NCBI GenBank assembly: GCA_946055715.1
Contig: CAMGGT010000070.1
Location: forward strand, 1 to 5,921
Source of the DNA: an uncultured Clostridia bacterium
Lineage (GTDB): Bacteria; Bacillota; Clostridia; Oscillospirales; CAG-272
Direction of reading: 5' to 3'
DNA length: 5,921 bases
In this document: piece by piece, positions 1 to 5,177 of the stretch
Layout of the letters: the number at the start of each line of letters is the position of its first letter
Numbering within the stretch: position 1 is the stretch's first letter
The notes under the pieces: generated by a model
The model's database searches: none
What the model was told of the DNA's origin: nothing
What the model saw: the letters and a program-made list of their open reading frames with translations, nothing else
Program-made: the position numbers and the translations under genes

Positions 1-16
1 ATAGACCTACGGTAAA

Positions 17-55
17 GGGGCTGTCGCAAATGTAAAAACAATTTGCGACAGCCCC
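17..55. terminator. Perfect 15-bp hairpin, GGGGCTGT type, probable intrinsic terminator
   Basis: GGGGCTGTCGCAAAT (17-31) and its exact complement ATTTGCGACAGCCCC (41-55) enclose a 9-nt A-rich loop. On the plus strand the stem is followed by CCGTTTCTTTTT, a fair U-tract. On the minus strand the tail is only CCCTTTACC. It may end a plus-strand gene beyond the left edge, act in both directions, or back up the end of the esterase transcript. A close relative of this hairpin lies at 3087-3123. Confidence 0.65.
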
Positions 56-111
56 CCGTTTCTTTTTCCGATGGAGCCGAAAGAGATCATGATGGCATTG
101 CTATTGCCAAT

Positions 112-135
112 GAAAACGACGGGAGCAAGCCCCCG
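112..135 (-). terminator. Possible terminator of the esterase gene
   Basis: On the minus strand CGGGGGC (135-129) pairs with GCTCCCG (126-120) across TT: seven pairs including one G-U, which would form a CUUG tetraloop. The tail reads TCGTTTTC, only a weak U-tract. It begins 34 nt after the esterase stop codon. The hairpin is clear; its role as terminator is inferred from position. Confidence 0.4.
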
Positions 136-169
136 CCCTACGAGTGATAAGACATTATGCATTCTTCGC

Positions 170-1189
170 TTATGATCGCGTTCGCATTTCGTAGCTCTGC
201 ATCACCAGTCGCCCGAACATCCGCCCCAGTTCCAGTTCAGACAGCGAATCGTAATGTCCCCAATCTGGGTCGCCCTCCGGCTCTTTGTGGATGGTAAAGC
301 CCAAGTCAATGGTGGAAAAGTACAGATTCATAGACGACAGCTCGGAAAATCTGACCTTTGCCTCATTGATAGCGGGGTAGGCGGGCTCGCAGTAGGGACT
401 GTTGGATATGCCCGCATCAATGAAGAAGATGCCCCCCTCCTCGGCATAGGGGGCAAGATCCTCCCTGAGGTAAGAGGCAAAGGCAACCTGATTGTCATAG
501 TAGTGGGATGCCTTGAAATCTGTTGTATCCGATTCTCCCTGCATCCAGCAGACAGCCCCCACACGCGGGTCATAATGCCTGTCGCGCAGTGCATCCAGAT
601 AGGTCTGAAGAAAAGACATGCAGGCAGAATAGACCGAGCCCCGCTGCTCTGCGCAGAGCCAATGATAGTGAAGAGAGTAGCCCGACATGGTGTATTTGAG
701 GATGATGACAGTCTCATCGGGCAAAGCGTCCGACAGCACCTCTGCCATGCCCACTTCGGGGCCGAAAAAGCCATCTGTCGCGCCGCAGGTGAGATCGACC
801 CTGACAAATTCGCCGTCCGAGGTCGCGTTGTGATCGTCAAGACAGTAGTTGATGAGCACCGAATCAAATCCCGCCTCATAGAGGTCATACTGCGCCGCGG
901 GAACATTCTGCTTCAGATACGCGGTAATACTGCAGCCCGTTGCGTTGCTCTGCCCGAGCAGCAGGATGACCTTCACCCGCTGTCCGTTGCCGTCCGGCAG
1001 GGTGTCGGGGGTCGGATAATCCAGATTCATGTGCAACCATTGGGTCTCGTCGGGGTTCTCATCCCCGCCTTCCCACGGGAAGTGACAGGAAGACAGGATC
1101 ACTTCAAAAAAGGTCATGCAGACAAGCAGGACGGCCAGGCACACGACCCGGGCGGCAGGGTGGATCAGACGGCGCAAAAAACGCTTCAT
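170..1189 (-). CDS. Lipoprotein sialate O-acetylesterase-like carbohydrate esterase (SGNH/SASA family)
   Basis: This 339-residue protein is a predicted exported carbohydrate esterase, probably removing acetyl groups from sialic acid or other acetylated glycans at the cell surface. The N-terminus has basic residues (MKRFLRR), a hydrophobic segment at about 15-32 and a lipobox LSSC with Cys35, so a lipid-anchored protein is likely. The SGNH pattern of the sialate O-acetylesterase (SASA, CE6-like) family is visible: nucleophile motif GQSN with Ser81, GPEVGMA at 143-149, WMQGESD at 215-221, and a C-terminal DWGH with Asp309 and His312 as the expected catalytic pair. The length is complete for a single-domain member plus signal. 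The ATG has GAGGAG upstream (1202-1207), but the 12-nt spacing is long. A 43-codon lipoprotein-like ORF lies 95 bp upstream and may share its mRNA. Family assignment is firm; the actual substrate (sialic acid, xylan or another acetylated glycan) cannot be read from sequence. Confidence 0.85.
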   Translation of the reverse strand: MKRFLRRLIHPAARVVCLAVLLVCMTFFEVILSSCHFPWEGGDENPDETQWLHMNLDYPTPDTLPDGNGQRVKVILLLGQSNATGCSITAYLKQNVPAAQYDLYEAGFDSVLINYCLDDHNATSDGEFVRVDLTCGATDGFFGPEVGMAEVLSDALPDETVIILKYTMSGYSLHYHWLCAEQRGSVYSACMSFLQTYLDALRDRHYDPRVGAVCWMQGESDTTDFKASHYYDNQVAFASYLREDLAPYAEEGGIFFIDAGISNSPYCEPAYPAINEAKVRFSELSSMNLYFSTIDLGFTIHKEPEGDPDWGHYDSLSELELGRMFGRLVMQSYEMRTRS

Positions 1190-1284
1190 AATATGTCTTC
1201 ACTCCTCATTTGTGTATTGATGCTTCAAAGGCATCACATGGAATTTGGCGCCCCTGCAACATCCCACTCGTGCAAGCGCATCTG

Positions 1285-1416
1285 TCAGACAATGCATGCG
1301 GCCGTTGTGAATTCCTCCGTTGTCGCCTGCGTTCCGTTGGATGCGTGGGTGCATGCACAAAGCCAGCCCACCGCCATCAGGACAGCGAGAAAGAGCGCAA
1401 TCCACCTTTCGGTCAT
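1285..1416 (-). CDS. Small lipoprotein-like ORF, 43 aa, unknown function
   Basis: I do not recognise this gene. The 43-residue frame starts MTERWIALFLAVLMAVG, a basic residue followed by a hydrophobic stretch (about 6-19), and then has WLCAC, whose LCAC fits a lipobox with Cys22. The mature part would be only 22 residues, rich in Thr, Ala and Glu, ending ACIV. A ribosome site, AAGGTGAG, lies about 5 nt before the ATG. The overlapping 78-codon frame from 1435 has no ribosome site and an unnatural Cys/His/Arg-rich composition, so I preferred this one. It could be a genuine small surface lipoprotein, or the surviving signal-peptide end of a larger lipoprotein gene truncated by frameshift. It precedes the lipoprotein esterase on the same strand, so a shared transcript is plausible. 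Confidence 0.4.
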   Translation of the reverse strand: MTERWIALFLAVLMAVGWLCACTHASNGTQATTEEFTTAACIV

Positions 1417-1452
1417 CGGTGCTCACCTTCTTCATTTATGTTTTCATGTGTT

Positions 1453-1482
1453 TTATCACTTATTTAAGGGTCATGCAGACAA
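1453..1482 (-). promoter_or_regulatory. Possible promoter for the small lipoprotein/esterase unit
   Basis: The minus strand shows TTGTCT (1482-1477), an 18-nt spacer, then TGATAA (1458-1453). The match to sigma-A consensus is only fair at both boxes. It lies about 37 bp upstream of the small lipoprotein start and is the best candidate between tcdA and the esterase. Apart from this promoter and the small ORF, I see nothing convincing in 1190-1600. Confidence 0.3.
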
Positions 1483-1595
1483 GAAAAATGATGAGGTCGG
1501 AACAGGGCATTCATTTTCTTGATGTCCGGCAAAAGCGATGTGGCTATCTGTTGCAGGGCGGCGTGTTAGAATATTGAACCCCACACCGATATGTG

Positions 1596-1635
1596 CAAAG
1601 AGATAAACGGCACTCCAAATGCCAAGCCCTGCCGT
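1596..1635 (-). terminator. Weak candidate terminator after tcdA
   Basis: On the minus strand ACGGCA (1635-1630) pairs with TGCCGT (1612-1607) across a 17-nt loop, followed by TTATCTCTTT. It begins 4 nt after the tcdA stop codon. The stem is only 6 bp and the tail is interrupted, so it would be a weak terminator if functional. Confidence 0.3.
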
Positions 1636-1639
1636 CCGG

Positions 1640-2413
1640 TCACGGTCGGCTGTTTCTGTCAAAGCCCACAAGGTCTTTGATGACCTCGCCGGCAATGATC
1701 AGCCCCACCACCGACGGCACAAAAGCCGTGGAACCGGGGATGTCGCGCCGCTCTGTGCATTTTCTCGCCGTGCCGGGCGGGCAGATGCAGTGGGTGCGGC
1801 AGCTCGCAGACAGATCCTCCACAGGTCGGAGGGGCTGTTCCTCGGAGTAGACGACCTTCAGACGGTCAATGCCGTTCTTGCGGCACACATTCCGCATGAC
1901 ACGGGCAAGCGGGTCGACGGATGTCCGAAAAATATCTGCCACGCGAAAGGCCGTGGGGTCTACCTTATTGCCCGCCCCCATGGAACTGATGACCGGCACC
2001 CCCGCCGCTTTGGCGCAAAGGATGATCTCCTTCTTTCCGGTGACGGTATCGATGGCGTCCACCACATAATCATATTGCGAAAAGTCAAACTGATCTTTGG
2101 TGTCGGGCATAAAAAAGGTCTTGTAGGTGCGCACCTCGCATGAGGGGTTGATCTCGCAGACGCGCTCTTTTGCCACATCCACCTTGTATTGCCCCACCGT
2201 CTTTCTTGTGGCAATGATCTGGCGGTTGATATTGGTCAGGCAAACCCGGTCGTCGTCGATCAGATCCAGTGCGCCCACACCCGAGCGAGCAAGGGCCTCC
2301 ACTGTATAGCCGCCCACGCCCCCAATGCCGAACACGGCCACCCTGGCCTTCTGCAGTTTTTCCATGGCCTGTGGGCCGAAGACAAGTTCTGTTCTTGAAA
2401 ACTGATTGAGCAT
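1640..2413 (-). CDS. tcdA: tRNA threonylcarbamoyladenosine dehydratase TcdA (ThiF/MoeB/HesA superfamily)
   Basis: This 257-residue enzyme is of the E1-like ThiF/MoeB/HesA superfamily. TcdA (CsdL/YgdL) uses ATP to cyclise the t6A37 modification of ANN-decoding tRNAs to ct6A in the cytoplasm. Visible features are the N-terminal FSRTELVFG, the nucleotide-binding loop GIGGVGG at 29-35, an acidic DDD at 53-55 followed by TNINRQ at 60-65, VVDAIDTVTGKK in the middle, and the C-terminal PSVVGLIIAGEVIKDL typical of the TcdA branch. A Cys-rich CRTHCICPPGTARKC segment precedes the C-terminal helix and may be structural or metal-binding. Length matches the family. The start follows the rrf2 stop by 15 nt, with GGGGAG just before the ATG, so the two genes form an operon. 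In B. subtilis the tcdA orthologue (yrvM) lies near cymR, an rrf2-family gene, which gives this pairing some family precedent. Confidence 0.9.
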   Translation of the reverse strand: MLNQFSRTELVFGPQAMEKLQKARVAVFGIGGVGGYTVEALARSGVGALDLIDDDRVCLTNINRQIIATRKTVGQYKVDVAKERVCEINPSCEVRTYKTFFMPDTKDQFDFSQYDYVVDAIDTVTGKKEIILCAKAAGVPVISSMGAGNKVDPTAFRVADIFRTSVDPLARVMRNVCRKNGIDRLKVVYSEEQPLRPVEDLSASCRTHCICPPGTARKCTERRDIPGSTAFVPSVVGLIIAGEVIKDLVGFDRNSRP

Positions 2414-2428
2414 ACTCCCCGCCTCGCG

Positions 2429-2851
2429 TCACTTTTCATCACTCTCCGACTGCGCAGGCAGCAGATCTGCCAGCGTCATGCCGGAAAAATAGTCGGCCGT
2501 CAGCCGATAGTACCCTTCCCACACCGGAAGTGTACGGCACTCCGGGGCGCGCTCACACGGGGTCATGCCGCGTTTCAGACAGGCAACAGGGGCCATGTCC
2601 CCTTCCGTCAGTTGCAGGATCTCCCACAGGGTATAGTCGCCCGGCTCCCGCGTCAGTCGATAGCCGCCGCCCTTGCCGTGCTGAGTGTCGATCAGCCCGT
2701 TTTCTTTCAGCACGGGCAGAATGCGCTCTACATATTTCAGCGAGATGCCCTGGCGTCGGGCTACATCCTTCATTGGCAGATAGTCGCCGGTGTGGTGTTG
2801 CGCAAGGTCAAGCAGAATGCGGATGGCATAACGTCCCTTGGTGGAAATCAT
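2429..2851 (-). CDS. Rrf2-family transcriptional regulator (IscR/CymR-like)
   Basis: This 140-residue winged-helix regulator has the normal length for the Rrf2 family. It starts MISTKGRYAIRILLDLA, continues through LPMKDVARRQGISLKYVERIL (recognition-helix region, about 25-45) and has the wing GKGGGYRL at 60-66; all are hallmarks of the family. Three cysteines, Cys91, Cys99 and Cys105 (C-x7-C-x5-C), lie where IscR carries its Fe-S ligands, so a redox or Fe-S input is possible. A CymR-like role in cysteine control is suggested by the neighbouring tcdA and by a matching operator at metY. The ATG has a strong GGAGGG at 2857-2862 with 5-nt spacing. Its own promoter carries the same operator between -35 and -10, so autorepression is likely. 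A short hairpin (TGCTT/AAGCA, 2884-2897) lies at the 5' end of the predicted mRNA. The family is certain; whether the effector is cysteine, Fe-S or both is open. Confidence 0.92.
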   Translation of the reverse strand: MISTKGRYAIRILLDLAQHHTGDYLPMKDVARRQGISLKYVERILPVLKENGLIDTQHGKGGGYRLTREPGDYTLWEILQLTEGDMAPVACLKRGMTPCERAPECRTLPVWEGYYRLTADYFSGMTLADLLPAQSESDEK

Positions 2852-2899
2852 TGCGTCCCTCCGAATGGCAGATTTGTGTTTGATGCTTTTTCAAGCACT

Positions 2900-2928
2900 A
2901 TTTTACCACCAAACGAGTAGGCAATCAA
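2900..2928 (-). promoter_or_regulatory. Promoter of the rrf2-tcdA operon
   Basis: The minus strand reads TTGATT (2928-2923), exactly 17 nt, then TAAAAT (2905-2900): a good sigma-A-type promoter with a near-consensus -10. Predicted transcription starts near 2893, about 42 nt before the rrf2 ATG. The spacer contains the putative Rrf2 operator. Confidence 0.75.
2906..2921 (-). promoter_or_regulatory. Putative Rrf2 operator in the rrf2 promoter spacer
   Basis: CCTACTCGTTTGGTGG (minus strand) fills the -35/-10 spacer of the rrf2 promoter, a position where a bound repressor would exclude RNA polymerase. It matches CCTACTCAATTGGTAG at the metY promoter (4822-4837) at 13 of 16 positions. The repeat is seen directly; binding by the adjacent Rrf2 protein is inferred. 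Confidence 0.6.
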
Positions 2929-2930
2929 GT

Positions 2931-2955
2931 GATTTGCGCAAGTTTTGCGCAAATC
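2931..2955. repeat. Perfect 10-bp inverted repeat just upstream of the rrf2 -35 box
   Basis: GATTTGCGCA (2931-2940) and TGCGCAAATC (2946-2955) flank a 5-nt AGTTT. The repeat ends 2 bp upstream of the -35 hexamer of the rrf2 promoter. No U-tract follows and it is outside the predicted transcript, so a protein-binding site (a second regulator or an activator) is more likely than a terminator. Between it and the metY terminator (2956-3086) I see no gene. Confidence 0.55.
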
Positions 2956-3082
2956 AATCAAAAAGTGGCATGATACCAAATCGTTTTTGGAGGCATTTTC
3001 TCCCCTTTTCGCAGCCATCTGTTTTGGTTTTTCGGCGGCAGATGCTCCGCTTTCCCGTCAACGGTCTCAAAATCTTCAGAGC

Positions 3083-3123
3083 AAAAGGGGCTGTTCAAAT
3101 GCGATATGCATTTGAACAGCCCC
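3083..3123 (-). terminator. metY terminator, 16-bp perfect hairpin
   Basis: On the minus strand GGGGCTGTTCAAATGC (3123-3108) and GCATTTGAACAGCCCC (3102-3087) enclose a 5-nt loop, followed by TTTTGC. It starts 12 nt after the metY stop codon (3136-3138), the position expected for its intrinsic terminator. The U-tract is short, but the stem is very strong. The outer arm GGGGCTGT is the same as in the hairpin at 17-55. Confidence 0.8.
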
Positions 3124-3135
3124 TTCAGGGGATCG

Positions 3136-4416
3136 TCAGACCGCCGCAAAGCCCTTTTCAAGGTCTGCGATGATGTCGTCAATATGCTCTGTGCCAATGG
3201 ACAGGCGAATGGTAGAGGGGGTGATGCCCTGGTCGGCCAGCTCCTCGTCTGTCAGTTGCGAATGGGTGGTGGTGGCGGGATGGATCACCAATGATTTCAC
3301 GTCCGCGACATTGGCCAGCAGAGAGAAAATTTCCAGATGGTCGATAAAGCGGAACGCGGCCTCCTGCCCGCCCTTGATCTCAAAGGTGAAGATGCTGGCA
3401 CCGCCATTGGGGAAATAGCGCTGATACAGGGCGTGATCCGGATGATCCGGCAGGGAGGGATGGTTGACCTTAGCCACCTTGGGATGAGCCGAAAGAAATG
3501 CCACGACTTTGGCAGTGTTTTCCGCATGCCGCTCCAGACGCAGGGAGAGGGTCTCGGTCCCCTGCAGGAGCAAAAAGGCGGCAAACGGCGAGATAGCCGC
3601 CCCCTCGTCCCGCAGAAGAATGGCGCGGATGTAGGTCACAAAAGCGGCGGGGCCGACGGCATCTGCGAAGGAAATGCCGTGATAACTGGGATTGGGAGCC
3701 GCGATGGGGGCATATTTTCCGCTTGCCTTCCAGTCAAAGCGTCCGCCGTCCACGATCACGCCGCCCAGTGTGGTTCCGTGACCGCCGATGAATTTGGTAG
3801 CAGAGTGAACCACAATATCCGCGCCGTGTTCCAGCGGGCGGATCAGATAGGGGGTGCCGAAGGTATTGTCTACCACCACCGGGAGCCCTTGTTTGTGTGC
3901 GATGGCCGAGATGGCATCAATGTCGGGAATGTCGCTGTTGGGGTTACCCAGCGTTTCAAGATAGACCGCCTTGGTGTTGGGGCGGATGGCTGCCTCCAGT
4001 TCCGTAAGATTGTGGGCATCCACGAAGGTGGTGCTCACCCCGAATTGGGAAAGGGTGTGGGCCAGCAGATTGTAGGTGCCGCCGTAGACGGTCTTCTGGG
4101 CAACGATGTGGTCGCCCTGCTGTGCCAGCGCCTGGATGGTGTAGGTGATAGCGGCCGCACCGGAAGCCACGGCCAACGCCGCAACGCCCCCCTCCAAAGC
4201 CGCAATTCTCTTTTCAAATACATCCTGGGTCGTGTTGGTCAGACGACCGTAGATATTGCCGGCATCCCGCAGGCCAAAGCGGTCGGCGGCATGCTGTGCA
4301 TTGTGAAACACATAGGATGTGGTGGCATAGATCGGCACCGCTCTGGCGTCGGTGGCGGGGTCGGGCTGTTCCTGCCCTACATGCAGCTGCAGAGTCTCAA
4401 ATCGGTAGTTGCTCAT
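3136..4416 (-). CDS. metY: O-acetylhomoserine sulfhydrylase / aminocarboxypropyltransferase MetY (PLP enzyme)
   Basis: This 426-residue enzyme is of the Cys/Met-metabolism PLP family (gamma family, fold type I). MetY makes homocysteine from O-acetylhomoserine and sulfide, the direct sulfhydrylation route to methionine; many members also act on O-acetylserine. Visible motifs: the N-terminal [25 protein letters not shown] block typical of MetY, the YGR phosphate contact at 56-58, ASGAAA at 85-89 in the PLP phosphate-binding turn, ETLGNPN at 154-160, Asp183 of [11 protein letters not shown] contacting the PLP ring, and [10 protein letters not shown] at 205-214 with Lys208 as the Schiff-base lysine. 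The C-terminal VIHPATTTH and [14 protein letters not shown] complete the family pattern, so the gene is full length. The ribosome site before the ATG is weak (AAGTGGA). Expression appears to depend on an operator at the promoter and on a long leader carrying a Cys/Met-rich peptide and a terminator. It is transcribed alone, ending at the hairpin 3087-3123. Confidence 0.95.
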   Translation of the reverse strand: MSNYRFETLQLHVGQEQPDPATDARAVPIYATTSYVFHNAQHAADRFGLRDAGNIYGRLTNTTQDVFEKRIAALEGGVAALAVASGAAAITYTIQALAQQGDHIVAQKTVYGGTYNLLAHTLSQFGVSTTFVDAHNLTELEAAIRPNTKAVYLETLGNPNSDIPDIDAISAIAHKQGLPVVVDNTFGTPYLIRPLEHGADIVVHSATKFIGGHGTTLGGVIVDGGRFDWKASGKYAPIAAPNPSYHGISFADAVGPAAFVTYIRAILLRDEGAAISPFAAFLLLQGTETLSLRLERHAENTAKVVAFLSAHPKVAKVNHPSLPDHPDHALYQRYFPNGGASIFTFEIKGGQEAAFRFIDHLEIFSLLANVADVKSLVIHPATTTHSQLTDEELADQGITPSTIRLSIGTEHIDDIIADLEKGFAAV

Positions 4417-4469
4417 TCAATTTTCCACTTTTATCTTTCTTTCGTTATGTTGTGGGTGATGATTATCAA

Positions 4470-4499
4470 CTTTGCTTTTGGTGGTAAAACCAAGCAAAG
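4470..4499 (-). promoter_or_regulatory. Hairpin in the proximal metY leader
   Basis: CTTTGCTT (4470-4477) is complementary to AAGCAAAG (4492-4499), and inside it GGT/ACC can add three pairs beyond a 2-nt bulge. It lies 54 nt upstream of the metY ATG. There is no U-tract after it. On the plus strand, 4477-4489 reads TTTGGTGGTAAAA, a 13-nt match to the minus strand at the rrf2 operator/-10 (2913-2901). Its role in RNA or as a DNA half-site is unknown. Confidence 0.4.
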
Positions 4500-4550
4500 A
4501 AGCATGGGGTTTATCTGTTTTTTATGTATTCAGGGACACCGTCGCAACCG

Positions 4551-4607
4551 TCACATTCGTCCGTTGCGGAAATTCTCCCTGAGCAATGCTTCAAAATGGT
4601 TTTGCAT
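4551..4607 (-). CDS. Second small leader ORF, 18 codons, after the attenuator hairpin
   Basis: A perfect GGAGG (4617-4613) abuts the U-tract of the hairpin at 4630-4657 and stands 5 nt before an ATG at 4607 (a preceding ATG at 4610 is only 2 nt away). The frame encodes MQNHFEALLRENFRNGRM and stops at 4551. I do not recognise the peptide. Its ribosome site is better than that of metY itself, so translation is plausible. It would occur only on transcripts that read through the hairpin. It could be a second regulatory ORF in the metY leader, a small protein, or a chance frame. Confidence 0.35.
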   Translation of the reverse strand: MQNHFEALLRENFRNGRM

Positions 4608-4617
4608 CATGACCTCC

Positions 4618-4657
4618 AAAAATATAAATACCGGGGAACGACGAATGGCTCCCCGGT
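4618..4657 (-). terminator. Intrinsic terminator in the metY leader (probable attenuator)
   Basis: On the minus strand ACCGGGGA (4657-4650) pairs perfectly with TCCCCGGT (4637-4630) across a 12-nt loop, followed by the U-rich tail ATTTATATTTTT. It lies inside the metY leader, 36 nt after the stop codon of the Cys/Met-rich peptide and about 200 nt before metY. A terminator between a promoter and its only downstream full-length gene indicates conditional readthrough. A competing pairing is possible between CCGGT at 4745-4741 (overlapping the last Cys codon of the peptide) and ACCGG of the terminator arm (4657-4653), but that is only five pairs and proves little. Confidence 0.75.
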
Positions 4658-4693
4658 GAATGCAAGCGAGTGCGGAAACAGAAAAATAACCGC

Positions 4694-4795
4694 TCACCCT
4701 ACCCTCGTCGGAAAACGCATCGAAAAACGGACGAAAAACAACCGGCACATGCCACAGCACATACGCATATTCTTTTGCTTACGGTCAATTGACAT
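4694..4795 (-). CDS. Cys/Met-rich 33-aa leader peptide of metY
   Basis: This is a small frame at the start of the metY transcript. A ribosome site GGAGAG lies 5 nt before the ATG (4793-4795). The peptide begins MSIDRKQKN and then carries MRMCCGMC at residues 10-17 (4745-4768), where six of eight residues are Met or Cys; overall it has five Met and three Cys in 33 residues. The rest is basic and Phe-rich (LFFVRFSMRF), ending in TGA at 4694. It starts about 44 nt after the predicted transcription start and ends 36 nt before a terminator hairpin, with metY downstream. This is the layout of a ribosome-mediated attenuation peptide in which scarcity of charged Cys-tRNA or Met-tRNA would stall the ribosome. 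I know of no named family for it. Alternatives are a small metal-binding Cys peptide or a chance frame, but the position and codon content favour a regulatory role. Confidence 0.6.
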   Translation of the reverse strand: MSIDRKQKNMRMCCGMCRLFFVRFSMRFPTRVG

Positions 4796-4821
4796 GGTTG
4801 CTCTCCTTTTTTGCTTTTTTG

Positions 4822-4837
4822 CTACCAATTGAGTAGG
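4822..4837 (-). promoter_or_regulatory. Putative Rrf2 operator downstream of the metY -10
   Basis: CCTACTCAATTGGTAG (minus strand) begins 8 bp downstream of the metY -10, at about +2 to +17 of the transcript. It matches the element in the rrf2 promoter at 13 of 16 positions, including CCTACTC and TTGGT. A protein bound here would block initiation or early elongation. Assignment to the neighbouring Rrf2 regulator is inferred from the shared motif. Confidence 0.6.
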
Positions 4838-4845
4838 TTGATGAT

Positions 4846-4874
4846 ATGGTAACACATTTGTTTTGATTTGTCAA
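4846..4874 (-). promoter_or_regulatory. metY promoter
   Basis: The minus strand shows a perfect -35 TTGACA (4874-4869), a 17-nt spacer and TACCAT (4851-4846), four of six matches to TATAAT. Transcription should start near 4839, giving a leader of about 420 nt before metY. The consensus -35 suggests a strong promoter that needs repression or attenuation to be kept in check. Confidence 0.75.
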
Positions 4875-4954
4875 GTATAATTTTTCAAACAGTCGAAAAG
4901 AATGGCCATACCGCCAGATCCCTCCAAAGTAGTCAACGAAATAGCGCTAATTAG

Positions 4955-4993
4955 AAAAACCTCCCCCAAAGACCGCCAAAACAGAGGGGGAAG
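4955..4993 (-). terminator. Candidate minus-strand terminator upstream of the metY promoter
   Basis: On the minus strand CTTCCCCC (4993-4986) pairs with GGGGGAGG (4967-4960) with one G-U, across an 18-nt loop, followed by TTTTTC. A small hairpin, AGTTG/CAACT with a 3-nt loop (4999-5011), lies just before it and also runs into TTTTTTC. Together they could insulate metY from transcription arriving from the right. No gene ends immediately upstream, so they may be relics or stops for a non-coding transcript. Confidence 0.45.
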
Positions 4994-5011
4994 AAAAAAG
5001 TTGTCGCAACT

Positions 5012-5177
5012 GCAAACGAACAACGGGTTTGCCATTCCAACCGATTAGGATAATCCATAACATTCACCCCCTTTCTTCTGCGGGGGGCAGTTCGGTATTT
5101 TTCCCCTTTCGGCTACCTTCCACGGCGTACCCGTCGAAAATGCCAAACGAAAAGCATAATTTCTTAAAAATTTTTTC
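5012..5177. other. Intergenic stretch with no recognisable gene
   Basis: I see no supported coding sequence here. An open plus-strand frame spans 5029-5415, but it starts at TTG without a ribosome site and runs through the inverted repeats downstream. CACCCCC and GGGGGG (near 5067-5087) can form a short stem. The rest is a low-complexity mix of C/T-rich and A/T-rich sequence. Confidence 0.5.

Noticed and set aside
1199..1435. 78-codon minus-strand frame before the esterase
   Set aside because: No ribosome site before its ATG and an implausible Cys/His/Arg-rich translation; the overlapping 43-codon frame has a ribosome site and a lipobox.
254..1522. 422-codon plus-strand open frame opposite the esterase
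   Set aside because: It is antisense to a gene with clear SGNH motifs and a lipobox, has no recognisable domain, and its composition is that of a high-GC shadow frame.
1471..1695. 74-codon minus-strand frame between tcdA and the small lipoprotein gene
   Set aside because: It overlaps the end of tcdA in another frame, has no ribosome site and no recognisable family.
3337..4659. 440-codon plus-strand open frame opposite metY
   Set aside because: It is antisense to a complete MetY with all PLP motifs; the translation is Gly/Val/Arg-rich without a recognisable domain.
4551..4760. 69-codon minus-strand frame spanning the leader terminator
   Set aside because: It lacks a ribosome site at 4760 and runs through the terminator; only its last 18 codons follow a good GGAGG.
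4417..4839. SAM riboswitch or T-box in the metY leader
   Set aside because: I cannot find the S-box core or the T-box TGGNACCGCG sequence; a covariance search with Infernal would settle it.
4876..4881. Plus-strand TATAAT opposite the metY promoter
   Set aside because: No acceptable -35 at 16-18 nt upstream and no plus-strand gene downstream.
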